Assembly (NCBI RefSeq): GCF_000817775.3
Contig: NZ_JTHE03000005.1
Coordinates: forward strand, 1 to 64,000
Direction: 5' to 3'
DNA: 64,000 bases
Source: Lyngbya confervoides BDU141951
Lineage (GTDB): Bacteria > Cyanobacteriota > Cyanobacteriia > Thermosynechococcales > Thermosynechococcaceae
Made by a program: the position numbers and the translations under genes. This document shows positions 48,339-58,580 of this stretch, in pieces. The notes beneath the pieces were generated by a model. It was not told where the DNA came from, did no database searches, and saw only the letters and a program-made list of their open reading frames with translations. How positions within the stretch are numbered: position 1 is the stretch's first letter; every line of letters begins with the position of its first letter.

Positions 48339-50327
48339 TTATCGGGTTTCACTGGCCTGAGTTAGCCGATCGCGGGAGTGCCGGGGTGGTGAAACGCCGC
48401 CCTCAGGGCGTCTGCCCAGGACCTGAAACACTTCAATAGGTTCCTCCTTTCCTTTGAGAGGGACATTGCCCCAGGCTTCAACCTGGTAGCGTTCATCTAA
48501 ATAGTTCAGCGTTTGGCGGGCAATTAGGATGCGGCAGTCCGAAGTTTGTCGATCCTTATCAAAACTCTCTAGCCGGGAGGCTGTATTAACGCTATCGCCA
48601 ATGACCCCGTATTCCAGGCGGATTTTACTGCCCAAGCTGCCTACGACCACGGGACCTGTGAATACACCGACGCGCATTTTGAAAAGGGGACAGTGGGTAG
48701 CCTGGCGACGCTGATTTAGCTGCGCGAGTCGCTCCTGCATTTCCAGGGCGCAGGCAACGGCCTGATTGGCATCTTGGGCAATTTCAGCTGGAGACTCATG
48801 GGGAATCGGCACCCCAAAGACGGCCATGACGCCGTCGCCAGTGAATTTATTGATGACCCCCTCATGGTTTTGAATGGCCCCAGTCATCTCCTCTAAGTAT
48901 TCATTGAGCCAGATAAAGACCACCTCCGGGGGATACTGCTCAGAGATAGTGCTGAACCCCTTTAAATCGGTGAACAACAGAGTTGTGGTGAGTTCCTGAC
49001 CCGGCAATTTTCCATTTTCCAGGAGCTCATCGCGCCGCTGCCAGAGGGTTTCGGCAATTTGCGGAGAGGTACTTTGACCCAGGAGTCGCATCACCATGCG
49101 CCGTTGTTGCTGGGCCTGTTGAGCAGTATAGGTAACAACGCTGCCCCCTGAGAACAGAAATCCCAAGGCTGCCGGGATTAATGGAACCCAGCCCATGTTC
49201 AAAAAAAGCAGCAGACAAACTTGAAATAAAATGCCCAGGGCCGCTGCTGCTCCAAGCGCCAGCAGTAAGGGGTGACGTACGGTCCATGCCAGCATCCCCC
49301 CCAAGAGCGACCAAAGGCTCAACCAGAGGATTTCTTCGGTTTCGCTCCAAAACCAAAACAAGGCTCGCTGGCCCAGGGCGGCATCGAGAAACTGACTCAC
49401 CATCTGAGCATGAACCACAACCCCTGGCATTCGCTGCTCCAGATCATCTTCTCGATCTGAGCTGAAGGGCGTATAGGCAAAATCATTGCCGCTGCTGGCG
49501 GTGGTGCCAATGAGGACAATGCGATCGCGAATAAGAGCGGGGTCAACTCGACCGTTGAGCACCTCCCCAAGGCTGACCTGAGGAATCGTGGTTTGTCGCC
49601 CGCGATAGTTCAATAAAATTTGATACCCCCCCACGTCTGCATTGATGTAGCTACCATCGTGGGGGCTCAACGGCACAAAAGTAGTGGCTCCTAGCTGCAA
49701 GTAGTTGGGATTATCGCGGCTAGCTTGGGATTCAATGCCTTCCTCTAACAAGTATCGTTCTGCCAAAAGCAGAGAAAAGGCGCTGAGAATTTCGCCCTGC
49801 GTAGACTCTTGATAGAGGATAGACCGACGAATGACACCGCCCACATCCTGAGTGGCGTCGTTAAAGCCCACCTGCTCGGGGGGAAGCGCTGGGGGAGGAT
49901 CCACCGGAGGGTTTTTGGCATCTCCTAAGCGGGTAATTCCAATAATGCGGTCAGAGGACTCAAGCACTTGCACCAGTTCCGCATGGCCTGGCTCCACCGG
50001 AAAGTCTCGATAAATGTCTAGACCAATGACCCGTGCTTTTTGCGCCAGCAGCCTTTGCAGCAGTCTGGCATAAACCTGATCTGGGAGCTGGAGTTTTCCG
50101 CCTTGATCCTGAAGATCTTGTTCTGTGACGCCAATCACCAGCAGTCGCGAGTCTACGGGCTGAGGAGGACGCATTTGCACAAAGCGATCGTAGGCAACCA
50201 GCTCAAACAGCTCAAACACTCTCCATTGCCGCGCTGAAACGAGAAACCCCGTCACGATGGTGCTGGCAATGATAACCATGGCCAGCTCTGGCATTCTCAC
50301 CTTGAGCGATTTAACGTTTAGGACCAC
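48339..50327 (-). CDS. CHASE2-domain adenylate/guanylate cyclase
   Basis: A 662-residue signalling protein. One N-terminal span (about 14-31), an extracytoplasmic CHASE2 sensor (about 35-320), three spans (325-410) and a class III cyclase domain (about 455-640). The metal Asp residues are in FTDLKGFS and FTGDGVMA, a Lys (INKFTGDG) at the adenine-selecting position and the N/R pair in VNTASRLE are all present, so cAMP synthesis is expected. The stimulus sensed by CHASE2 is unknown. The start is GTG 50327. Confidence 0.93.
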   Translation of the reverse strand: MVLNVKSLKVRMPELAMVIIASTIVTGFLVSARQWRVFELFELVAYDRFVQMRPPQPVDSRLLVIGVTEQDLQDQGGKLQLPDQVYARLLQRLLAQKARVIGLDIYRDFPVEPGHAELVQVLESSDRIIGITRLGDAKNPPVDPPPALPPEQVGFNDATQDVGGVIRRSILYQESTQGEILSAFSLLLAERYLLEEGIESQASRDNPNYLQLGATTFVPLSPHDGSYINADVGGYQILLNYRGRQTTIPQVSLGEVLNGRVDPALIRDRIVLIGTTASSGNDFAYTPFSSDREDDLEQRMPGVVVHAQMVSQFLDAALGQRALFWFWSETEEILWLSLWSLLGGMLAWTVRHPLLLALGAAAALGILFQVCLLLFLNMGWVPLIPAALGFLFSGGSVVTYTAQQAQQQRRMVMRLLGQSTSPQIAETLWQRRDELLENGKLPGQELTTTLLFTDLKGFSTISEQYPPEVVFIWLNEYLEEMTGAIQNHEGVINKFTGDGVMAVFGVPIPHESPAEIAQDANQAVACALEMQERLAQLNQRRQATHCPLFKMRVGVFTGPVVVGSLGSKIRLEYGVIGDSVNTASRLESFDKDRQTSDCRILIARQTLNYLDERYQVEAWGNVPLKGKEEPIEVFQVLGRRPEGGVSPPRHSRDRLTQASETR

Positions 50328-50560
50328 AGCTTAGGCCGGTAATTTCTCCTTGCCTATTGTAATCAATTTGAGAACCCGCGTTGTGAGCAAAGATTCAGAG
50401 GTCCCCCGGAAGATCCTCACTGGGTTGACCCAGGGTTCACCTCAGGGAAAAATCCGTGATGTCTCACCTGGAACCGATAGAATCATCATCGGGGTTAACC
50501 CTGACCTTCTGTGTTTGGCCCCCAGCAATTGATATCCCGGCTATTTACCCAAAGACCCCC

Positions 50561-51079
50561 ATGGCAAACTACCTGGTAGCAACGTTCTCAAATTTGGCTG
50601 AGGCCGAAGTAGCTTACGGTTCAGTGTGTGATCGGTTTCCTGAAGAACGCCAGGTGACCTTGTTGGGGGCTGGAAACCAGACCTCAGATGCAATGAAGAT
50701 CTATGATCCCAACCAAGTGGCGCAACAGCAGATGCAGCGAATGATGATCTGGTTAGTGCCCTTTGGTTTTTTTGCCGGATTGACCTTCAATCGAATTACG
50801 GATTTAACCATTGTGGAGCAGGGAGGATGGGTGATCAACGGAGTCCTGGGAGGCTTGCTGGGAGCAGCCTCGGGTCTATTGGGCGCTATTTTTATTGGCG
50901 GTGGCCCCAGGCTTTTCTCAGCCGATCTTGAGGCGATGACCCTACAGAAGCGTATTGAGCAGGGCAAGGTGATTCTGGTGTTTATTGGAACGGAAGTCCA
51001 AATTCGTCAGGTCAACCGGATGCTGCGTTCCCCCGGTTGTGATTTGATTCAAGTTTATGAAGGTCCTCAGCCTGAGTGA
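50561..51079 (+). CDS. Cyanobacterial membrane protein, unrecognised (172 aa)
   Basis: A 172-residue protein from ATG 50561 (MANYLVATFSNLAEAEVAYG). A soluble N-terminal part of about 60 residues (ferredoxin-like strand-helix pattern) is followed by two membrane segments (about 65-82 and 95-123, the second glycine-rich) and a C-terminal segment (KVILVFIGTEVQIRQVNRML) that could complete the same fold. Function is unknown. A longer frame from 50456 is unlikely. prfA lies 94 bp downstream on the same strand. Confidence 0.75.
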   Translation: MANYLVATFSNLAEAEVAYGSVCDRFPEERQVTLLGAGNQTSDAMKIYDPNQVAQQQMQRMMIWLVPFGFFAGLTFNRITDLTIVEQGGWVINGVLGGLLGAASGLLGAIFIGGGPRLFSADLEAMTLQKRIEQGKVILVFIGTEVQIRQVNRMLRSPGCDLIQVYEGPQPE

Positions 51080-51173
51080 GGATCGCAGGGGCAGAGGTCG
51101 CTTAGCCTGCACGAACGCCAACCGCGATCCGTTAAAATAAACTCATTGGGAACTCATTCACAACTGGAGCTGT

Positions 51174-52268
51174 ATGGCTGAAGCCTATTTGCTGGATAAG
51201 CTAAATTCCGTTGAGGAAACCTTCCACGAACTGACCCGCCAGCTTGCGGATCCAGACATTGCCACTGACCCGAAGGAATTTCAGCGTGTCGCAAAGGCCC
51301 GGTCTAGACTGGAAGAAACCGTGGGCACCTACGAGGAATGGAAACAGGTTTCCCAGGAACTGGTGGATGCTCAACAAATTGCGAAGGAAGCCGGAGGCGA
51401 CCCAGAACTGAAAGAAATGGCGATGATGGAGGTTGACGAACTGGAATCTCGCCAAGCACAGCTGGAGGATCGTCTAAAAATTCTGCTGCTTCCCCGTGAT
51501 CCCAATGATGAAAAGAATATCATGTTGGAGATCCGCGCCGGGACTGGTGGCGATGAAGCCAGTATCTGGGCGGGAGATCTGGTCCGACTTTATTCTAAGT
51601 ATGCCGAATCTCAGCACTGGAAAGTTCGCTTACTCAGTGAATCCCTCGGAGAGATGGGGGGCTTCAAAGAAGCAATTCTAGAGATTCAAGGTGAGCAGGT
51701 CTATAGCAAACTCAAGTATGAAGCGGGGGTCCATCGAGTTCAGCGCGTCCCGGCCACAGAGGCTTCGGGACGAGTCCATACCTCTACGGCAACCCTCGCT
51801 GTGATGCCTGAGGTGGATGAGGTGGAAATTGAAATTGACCCGAGAGAAATCGAAATGTCCACGGCTCGGTCGGGGGGGGCCGGGGGCCAGAACGTCAATA
51901 AGGTGGAAACGGCGGTAGACTTGCTGCATAAACCCACCGGCATTCGAATTTTTTGTACAGAAGAGCGATCGCAGTTACAAAATAAAGAGCGAGCCCTGCA
52001 GATTCTACGAGCGAAGCTCTACGAAATCAAAATGCGCGAGCAGCAAGAGTCGGTGGCCTCCATGCGTAAGTCCCAAGTCGGAACCGGATCGCGCTCTGAA
52101 AAAATTCGCACTTACAACTACAAAGACAATCGCGCCACGGACCACCGCCTCAACCAAAACTTCTCCCTCGATCGAGTCTTAGAGGGAGATATTGAACCCT
52201 TAATTCAAGCCTGCATCACCCAAGATCAGCAGCAGCAGCTGGCTGAACTGGCTGAAGCGGTCTCTTAA
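51174..52268 (+). CDS. prfA: Peptide chain release factor 1
   Basis: A 364-residue factor that reads UAA and UAG and releases the finished peptide. The codon-recognition motif Pro-Ala-Thr is at residues 193-195, identifying RF1 rather than RF2. The catalytic GGQ is at 237-239 ([11 protein letters not shown]). Length and order are standard. ATG 51174 fits the family N-terminus. Confidence 0.98.
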   Translation: MAEAYLLDKLNSVEETFHELTRQLADPDIATDPKEFQRVAKARSRLEETVGTYEEWKQVSQELVDAQQIAKEAGGDPELKEMAMMEVDELESRQAQLEDRLKILLLPRDPNDEKNIMLEIRAGTGGDEASIWAGDLVRLYSKYAESQHWKVRLLSESLGEMGGFKEAILEIQGEQVYSKLKYEAGVHRVQRVPATEASGRVHTSTATLAVMPEVDEVEIEIDPREIEMSTARSGGAGGQNVNKVETAVDLLHKPTGIRIFCTEERSQLQNKERALQILRAKLYEIKMREQQESVASMRKSQVGTGSRSEKIRTYNYKDNRATDHRLNQNFSLDRVLEGDIEPLIQACITQDQQQQLAELAEAVS

Positions 52269-52536
52269 TCCTCTTGCAAGGAATGAACGTGAGAACCTTG
52301 GCCATGTTGGGCACGCCAAAATAAGCGCAAGGTTCAGCAAAAACTCAGACTCAATCGGCATACTGGGGCAGAAGCCTCTGTTTGAAGCAATCCCTTGTCA
52401 AAGTGAGGACCCTAGGGTCGTCACCAATCCACTGAGGTTGCTAGGATAAAACCGTAAAGTCAACTTTGCGGGGGGGCAGTCCTAGAAGTTGAGTTCTACC
52501 TAAGATTTTTCAGATTTTCCTACGTCGCTATTTACC

Positions 52537-53091
52537 ATGAATGTCAAGCTACTGACCTTAATGAGTGCCCTGGTGCTTTTGGGCAGTAATGGATCTGCGG
52601 CATCCGCGATGGATTTGCTGGCCAAATATCCGCTGCCCAATTTACCCCAGTCCGTCGAAATGCTGCCAGAGGCTGTGAATCCCCGACGATTAGAGCTTAG
52701 CCTGAGTAAGCGAGAGCTATCCCTCTATAGCGGAGACACCTTAGTGAAAACCTACCCGGTCGCTGTGGGGAAAGCGGGGTGGGAAACCCCTGTGGGAGAG
52801 CATAAAATCTCAGCAATGTATAAGGATCCGCCTTGGCGACATTGGGATGGCGGAGCAGTAATTCCCGGCGGCGATCCAGATAATCCCTTGGGATCGCGTT
52901 GGATTGGGTTCTGGGAGGGTAAAACCCAAACCGGTGCCGTAGGCGTGGCGGGATTCCATGGTACGACTCCCGCCAAGCGATCTTCCATTGGCGATGCCGT
53001 GTCCCATGGCTGCGTGCGGATGTACTCTGAAGACATTGAAGAGCTGTTCGACCTGGTTGAACTGGGTGTGACTGTGAAGGTCGTCCGCTAA
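52537..53091 (+). CDS. L,D-transpeptidase (YkuD), exported, copy 1
   Basis: A 184-residue enzyme with an N-terminal signal sequence (about 1-24). The YkuD domain runs from LELSLSKREL to the end; catalytic motif FHGTT ... SHGCVRM holds the active Cys and His. It should cross-link peptidoglycan (3-3) or attach proteins to it in the periplasm. It is followed 120 bp later by a paralogue in the same direction. Confidence 0.94.
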   Translation: MNVKLLTLMSALVLLGSNGSAASAMDLLAKYPLPNLPQSVEMLPEAVNPRRLELSLSKRELSLYSGDTLVKTYPVAVGKAGWETPVGEHKISAMYKDPPWRHWDGGAVIPGGDPDNPLGSRWIGFWEGKTQTGAVGVAGFHGTTPAKRSSIGDAVSHGCVRMYSEDIEELFDLVELGVTVKVVR

Positions 53092-53211
53092 AGGATCCTG
53101 GGGATGAGCGGCCAAATTTAGCCAGGAACTTGTTAAATTCTGACGATTATTCCTGGCGATCCTAAAAACTCCATGCCAGACTGGATTTGTTAGTCTCTTG
53201 CAAATAATGGA

Positions 53212-53754
53212 ATGTCTAGGGTTAACGTCAAACTCCTGGGAGTCTGCGCAGCCTTAGCGCTGTGTGGAGCACCGTTAGCAGTCCATGCCGAGCCGATCCT
53301 CTCCCTTGGATTGCCTGGCCTCCCCCAGCCGGAATCATACCTGCCGGGGCCACCGTTGGCCAACCGGATTGAGTTGAGCCTCAGCCAGCGACGCGTCACT
53401 CTTTACCAGGATGACCAGCGGTTGGGGCAGTATCCGGTGGGTGTGGGGCGACCCGGCTGGGAAACCCCCGTGGGGCAGTTTGCCGTAAAAACTAAAATTG
53501 TCAATCCCTCTTGGAAACATCCCTTTGAGGGGTATGTGATTCCCAGCGGAGACCCCCAAAATCCTCTGGGCAATCGCTGGATTGGCTTTTGGACCGATGG
53601 GGACAATTGGGTGGGCTTTCATGGTACCTCCAGTTCCATGCGCGCTTCGGTGGGAACCGCGGCCTCCCACGGTTGTGTCAGGATGCTCGACGAGCATATT
53701 GAGAAGATGTTTGAGCTGGTGTCGGTGGGTACGCCCGTGATTGTGACCCCCTAG
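53212..53754 (+). CDS. L,D-transpeptidase (YkuD), exported, copy 2
   Basis: A 180-residue paralogue of the preceding gene with its own signal peptide (HAE cleavage region). Shared segments include VNVKLL near the start, GWETPVG, NPLG-RWIGFW and ASHGCVRM. It lacks the 6-residue insert before the FHGT motif found in copy 1. It is convergent with maf (stops 3 bp apart). Confidence 0.94.
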   Translation: MSRVNVKLLGVCAALALCGAPLAVHAEPILSLGLPGLPQPESYLPGPPLANRIELSLSQRRVTLYQDDQRLGQYPVGVGRPGWETPVGQFAVKTKIVNPSWKHPFEGYVIPSGDPQNPLGNRWIGFWTDGDNWVGFHGTSSSMRASVGTAASHGCVRMLDEHIEKMFELVSVGTPVIVTP

Positions 53755-53757
53755 GAA

Positions 53758-54393
53758 TTATGTCTGTCCCTTGGCTTCCTGGGAATCGACCGTAGACCAA
53801 AACTCCGTGACATCAATATCCAACTGGGCTAACATCTCCCGCAACAGCGGCAGACTCAGGCCAATCACATTGCTGTGACAGCCCTCAATTTTTTCAATAA
53901 ACAGGCCCCCTCGACCGTCTAGGGCAAAGCATCCGGCGCAGTTTAACGGTTCTTGAGACGCAACGTAGGCTTTAATTTGGCGATCGCTCACCGCGGCAAA
54001 ATATACATCGGTGCGTTGGGAGCGCACTAGCAATTGGTGCGTTCGTCCATCTATGAGGGCATGCCCTGTATAGAGATGACCGACCCGGCCGCGTAGGGTT
54101 TGCCAACGCGCGATCGCGTCAGCGGCATTGGCGGGCTTGCCATAGATGGCATCGTCTAGTGCCAAGACAGAGTCACAACCGAGGATGAGGGCAGGATCTG
54201 ACCAAGTTTTGGCCACCACTTCAGCCTTACGCGCAGCCAGCCCCTCCACCAGTTCAATGGGATGACGGGTCTGAACCCGCGACTCGTCAAAATGGCTGGG
54301 TTGAGCAAGGGCAGGAATACCCGCAGTTTTCAACAGCTGCAGGCGGGCTGGAGAGGCTGATGCCAAAACAAATTGGGGCAGGCGCTGATTCAT
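53758..54393 (-). CDS. maf: Maf-family nucleoside triphosphate pyrophosphatase
   Basis: A 211-residue house-cleaning pyrophosphatase acting on non-canonical or methylated nucleotides (dTTP/UTP/m5UTP type is typical). Motifs: [12 protein letters not shown] at the N-terminus, [12 protein letters not shown], and [12 protein letters not shown] 54393 is the family start; the frame extends to 54459 without similarity. Confidence 0.94.
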   Translation of the reverse strand: MNQRLPQFVLASASPARLQLLKTAGIPALAQPSHFDESRVQTRHPIELVEGLAARKAEVVAKTWSDPALILGCDSVLALDDAIYGKPANAADAIARWQTLRGRVGHLYTGHALIDGRTHQLLVRSQRTDVYFAAVSDRQIKAYVASQEPLNCAGCFALDGRGGLFIEKIEGCHSNVIGLSLPLLREMLAQLDIDVTEFWSTVDSQEAKGQT

Positions 54394-54553
54394 GGGGCTT
54401 GAGGAGGAAAATCCCTCATGAGCATAGCAGGGCCGGGACTGATGGCGCTCTTGAAGCAACTGAAGGAAGACTTGAAGTGAGCTGGCCTGGATCAGGGGTC
54501 CTGGCTAGATCAGTGAACCTTCTGAAAAAGATATACTCCAAAGGTAAGCTCAG

Positions 54554-55537
54554 GTGCAACACGGCATGGTTTTTCGCTCACCGCGAGCATATATTTTTCT
54601 TTCCATTGGAGCAGCCCTGTTCACCATGGGACTGAAAGTTTGGTCCTATGAGCTCACGGGTTCCGTGAGCCTGTTTTCCGATGCTGCGGAGTCTAGCGTC
54701 AATCTGGTGGCAGCGCTGATGGCCTTGTGGATGCTCAGCCTTGCGGCTAGGCCCCCCGATCGTGATCACTCCTTTGGGCACTCCAAAGCAGAATATTTTT
54801 CCAGCGGCCTGGAAGGAACCCTGGTCATTTTGGCTGCGGTCAGTATTGCCATTGCCGCTCTTGAACGCCTCATTCATCCCCAGCCACTCCAGCAGATCTC
54901 AGTGGGCATGGGACTCTCGTTCCTGGCTGCCGCCATCAACGGGGCAGTGGCCTATCTCCTCTTGCGAGCTGGTCGACGGCTGCGGTCGATCACCCTGCGC
55001 GCCGATGCCCATCATTTGCTCACGGATGTATGGACCTCGGTGGGAATGATCGCTGGGCTGTTTTGTGTCAAGGTGACAGGCTGGACCCTCCTCGATCCGC
55101 TGATGGCGCTGCTGGTGGCTCTGAATATTGCCACCGTTGGCGTCAAGCTTTTGCGGGAAACGGCGAATGCACTGATGGATGGTGTTTTGCCTGAAGCTGA
55201 CCAGACGCTAATCTGGAACACCTTAGCTCGTTACCAAAATCAGGGGATTCAGTTTCATGCCCTGCGCACTCGTGTGGCGGGCACGCGCAGCTTCATTTCA
55301 TTCCATGTTTTGGTACCGGGCACCTGGTCTGTGAAGCAGGGCCATGATCTTTGTGAAGAACTAGAGCTGTCTCTGATGCGCACCTTGCCCGGATCCCATG
55401 TCATGACCCACCTAGAGCCCCTCGACGATCCCGCTTCCTGGGCCGATACGATGCTAGATCGCCCAGCCCCCCCTCTGGCTTCCCTGGAAGATCCGCCGCC
55501 AGGCCCGCCAGAAAAGCGGTCAGTCCCTAAAGAATAG
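54554..55537 (+). CDS. Cation diffusion facilitator (CDF) transporter
   Basis: A 327-residue metal/proton antiporter with six spans and a cytoplasmic C-terminal domain. The transport site is formed by DAAES in span 2 and DAHHLLTDV in span 5; HSFGHSKAEY follows span 2. Zn, Mn, Co or Fe are possible substrates; the DxxxS/HxxxD pattern suits a Fe/Zn or Mn-type member, but this is not decisive. The start may be GTG 54554 or ATG 54566. Confidence 0.9.
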   Translation: MQHGMVFRSPRAYIFLSIGAALFTMGLKVWSYELTGSVSLFSDAAESSVNLVAALMALWMLSLAARPPDRDHSFGHSKAEYFSSGLEGTLVILAAVSIAIAALERLIHPQPLQQISVGMGLSFLAAAINGAVAYLLLRAGRRLRSITLRADAHHLLTDVWTSVGMIAGLFCVKVTGWTLLDPLMALLVALNIATVGVKLLRETANALMDGVLPEADQTLIWNTLARYQNQGIQFHALRTRVAGTRSFISFHVLVPGTWSVKQGHDLCEELELSLMRTLPGSHVMTHLEPLDDPASWADTMLDRPAPPLASLEDPPPGPPEKRSVPKE

Positions 55538-55761
55538 CGGGGCGCTGTATTAGGCTGACCGCAGCAGCGATACGGTTTAATTGAGGGGATTTAGTTGAGG
55601 GAGATTCATGTGGGGAGCTGACTGTTAACTAGCAACCCTGATGTTTAGGCTTGTTGTCCCCCTAGCCCATTGAGCGCTTCAAGCAAGGGGCCGACTAGGC
55701 TCAATTATTCCTTTAGGAGGAGTAATTCAGAGGAGCCGGGCGGGAAACCTAAATCTAAGGG

Positions 55762-58515
55762 TTGCCGCTACCATCGCTTTCGGTAATTCCTCGGTTTCCT
55801 CGCACTTGGATAGGGTTAACAGGTCTTGTGACTGAGCTGCATGGTATTCCTCCGGAAAAGAGAGTCCGTCATTTGCTGCTCATTCAATATCGGGCACAGA
55901 CGCGGTATGAAGTTCTAGAGGGCGCCTCCTACTTTGTAGGACGCGATCCGAAAAGTTCCATTGTCATTGATGATAAATCGGTCTCTCGTCAACACGCTAT
56001 CTTACTGAGAATTACAGGGGCTGATCCCAACCAGTATAGTTTCGTCCTAATTGATGGAAATCTCCAGGGAAAGCGCAGTAAAAATGGTACCCAGGTTAAT
56101 GGCCAAAGCTGCGTTTCGGCCCGTCTTCAGTCCGGTGATCTCATTTTCTGGGGACCGGAGGTCAGGGCTAAGTATCTGATGTTGGCAAATATCACCGATG
56201 CTGAGTTTCGTCATTACTGTGACCGTCTAGATTCTGAACAGCACTTTTTCACCGAAGGCCATACGCTTCAGTCCGCGAAGGAAACCATCATGCTCAGTGG
56301 GGAGAGCGACGCCAAGGGGATGGAAGATGTCTCGATTATTCGACTGGCCTCTTTCCCAGAAATCATTCCTAGCCCAATGCTGGAAATCACCACTAAGGGG
56401 CAGTTGACCTACCTGAATCCTGCGGCACATCAGGCCTTTCCAGATTTGTCCGTGGCGGGATTGGAGCACCCCGCGCTCGCGGGCTTAATGAACAAAATTG
56501 CGATGACCCAGAAGAAAATTCTCAGTCGGGAAGTTCAAATTGGGGCAAAAATTTTTGAGCAGTCGATTCACTATATTCCTGAAAATAGCTTGATCCGCTG
56601 CTGCTTGTTTGACATCACCCAGCGCAAACAGGCAGAGGCAGAGTTAAGACGCCGTGATCGGCTTTCCCAAAGTGTGGCAGAGGTGACTACCCATCTGTTA
56701 ACCAGCTTGAATCAAGATTCGGTGGTGGATGTGGCCCTGGAGATGTTTGGCCAAGATATTGGGGTCGATCGCATCTGCATTAGCCAAAACCACTCCTGGG
56801 GGGATCAGGAGCAAGCGGCCACCAGCCTGAGATATGAATGGGTGAAGCCTGGGGTTGATCCGGTTCTGGATCAGCCCCATCGGCAAAACCAAGTGTACTG
56901 CCAGTCTTACCTGCGTCGTTGGTATGCGCTGCTCGCAGAGGATGGAATTCTCAGTGCACTGAGAACATCTTTACCGGAACATGAGCGAAATATTCTGTTT
57001 CGCGATGGCATTTTATCTATTTTGGTGGTGCCTATTAATGTTCACAATTCGTTTTGGGGATTTTTAGAGCTCGACCACTGCACTCAGGAGTATCAGTGGG
57101 CAGCCAGTGACGTAGCGAGCGTGCGGGCACTGGCTGCGAGCATTGGGGCGGCCCTCCAGCGTCAGCATCAAGATCAGCGCATTCAGCATCAAGCCTTTCA
57201 CGATGCCCTGACGGGGCTTCCCAATCGGCTCTTGTTTCACAAGCGACTGGAAGCGGCGATCGCCGAGGCCCAGCTATGCCACCATCAAGTGGGGGTCATG
57301 TTCCTGGATTTGGATAAGTTCAAGGTCATTAATGATACCCTGGGACATTCGGTGGGGGATGGGTTATTGCAAGAGGTGGCCCGTCGTCTGCGCCAGTGTG
57401 TGCGAGCCTCGGATACGGTGGCGCGTTGGGGGGGGGATGAGTTTACAATTTTAATGCCCAATATGCAGACGAGTGAGGATGCGGTTGCAACGGCGCGACG
57501 GATTCTGAGCACCTTTCGTGAGGTGTGTCAAATTGAGTCCCATACGCTGCTCATCAACACCAGTATTGGCATTGCTCTGTATCCCAATGATGCACTAGAG
57601 GCAGAGGTTCTGGTGCGTAATGCTGATATTGCTCTTTACCAATCGAAAGATCGCGGTCGGGGGACTTATCAGCTGTATGGCCAGGGCATCGATGCAGAGG
57701 TTCCAGAAATTTTCGATCTCCATCGCCGATTAAAGCAAGGCATCAGTGAGCAGGAGTTTATCCTACATTACCAACCGGAATATCATCTAAAATCGGGCAA
57801 GATTTCGGGAATGGAGGCCTTGATTCTCTGGAATCATCCTACCTATGGCTTAATGGGTTCAGATCGCTTTTTGCCTCTGGCAGAGGAAGCGGGCATTATG
57901 CTGGAACTGGGAGAATGGATGGCTCGCCAGGTCTGTCTGCAGGGGCAGCAGTGGAATCAGATGGGGTTTGGAGGCCTTCGTCTGGCTTTGCGGCTTTCTC
58001 CCACCCAATTTAGACAGCCCCATTTTGCCGATCGCATTGGACAGATTCTGGCGGAGTATCGGGAAGCGCATCAGCCCTTTGTCATTGAAATCTCTGAGGC
58101 CCTGGCCTTTGATAATCTTGCCTATAGCCAAGAAATCCTGCTGAAGTTTAAGGCTGTGGGCGCTCAGGTGGTCCTTGATGATCTGGGAGCAGGAGATGCC
58201 GCTCTAACCCATCTGACGCAACTGCCCCTAGATGGCGTGAGGCTTTCTTCCCAACTGGTGCGGGTCGTGCAACGCGATCGCAAGGCAACAGCGGTGATTC
58301 GGGGAATTATGGCCCTAGCCCAGCATCTGGGGCTCGACGTAACGGCGACCGGGGTGGAAAAATCAGCCGACTTCAATATTTTGGCCGCCTTCGATTGCGA
58401 TTATTTTCAGGGAAATTTGATTGGACCTGGCGTGTCAGTGGAAATGGCGACCTTGAGACTTCACAGCAGGCCAAACTTGGATGAAGATCTGGTTTCCTCT
58501 GCCCTGACTCCCTGA
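55762..58515 (+). CDS. FHA-PAS-GAF-GGDEF-EAL protein; EAL domain looks degenerate
   Basis: A c-di-GMP signalling protein of up to 917 residues. Order: FHA (about 45-130, FVGRDPKSS and SVSRQHA), PAS-like (about 200-290), GAF (about 305-470), GGDEF (about 475-640) and EAL (about 650-905). The cyclase motif GGDEF is intact at 557-561, with the RxxD inhibition site RASD at 548-551. The EAL motif itself (685-687) and DD are kept, but several metal/catalytic positions are changed: usual Asn is Arg744, KID reads Arg827-Leu-Ser829, and the Glu of EGVE is Thr863. A cyclase with a non-catalytic EAL domain is the likely reading. The start is uncertain: TTG 55762 or GTG 55828. Confidence 0.92.
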   Translation: MPLPSLSVIPRFPRTWIGLTGLVTELHGIPPEKRVRHLLLIQYRAQTRYEVLEGASYFVGRDPKSSIVIDDKSVSRQHAILLRITGADPNQYSFVLIDGNLQGKRSKNGTQVNGQSCVSARLQSGDLIFWGPEVRAKYLMLANITDAEFRHYCDRLDSEQHFFTEGHTLQSAKETIMLSGESDAKGMEDVSIIRLASFPEIIPSPMLEITTKGQLTYLNPAAHQAFPDLSVAGLEHPALAGLMNKIAMTQKKILSREVQIGAKIFEQSIHYIPENSLIRCCLFDITQRKQAEAELRRRDRLSQSVAEVTTHLLTSLNQDSVVDVALEMFGQDIGVDRICISQNHSWGDQEQAATSLRYEWVKPGVDPVLDQPHRQNQVYCQSYLRRWYALLAEDGILSALRTSLPEHERNILFRDGILSILVVPINVHNSFWGFLELDHCTQEYQWAASDVASVRALAASIGAALQRQHQDQRIQHQAFHDALTGLPNRLLFHKRLEAAIAEAQLCHHQVGVMFLDLDKFKVINDTLGHSVGDGLLQEVARRLRQCVRASDTVARWGGDEFTILMPNMQTSEDAVATARRILSTFREVCQIESHTLLINTSIGIALYPNDALEAEVLVRNADIALYQSKDRGRGTYQLYGQGIDAEVPEIFDLHRRLKQGISEQEFILHYQPEYHLKSGKISGMEALILWNHPTYGLMGSDRFLPLAEEAGIMLELGEWMARQVCLQGQQWNQMGFGGLRLALRLSPTQFRQPHFADRIGQILAEYREAHQPFVIEISEALAFDNLAYSQEILLKFKAVGAQVVLDDLGAGDAALTHLTQLPLDGVRLSSQLVRVVQRDRKATAVIRGIMALAQHLGLDVTATGVEKSADFNILAAFDCDYFQGNLIGPGVSVEMATLRLHSRPNLDEDLVSSALTP

Positions 58516-58580
58516 GTTTAAAGGAGGATTTAGGGCTAAAGTGTTTACTTTAGTTCTGTTTAGCATTCCTTCAAAATTTT

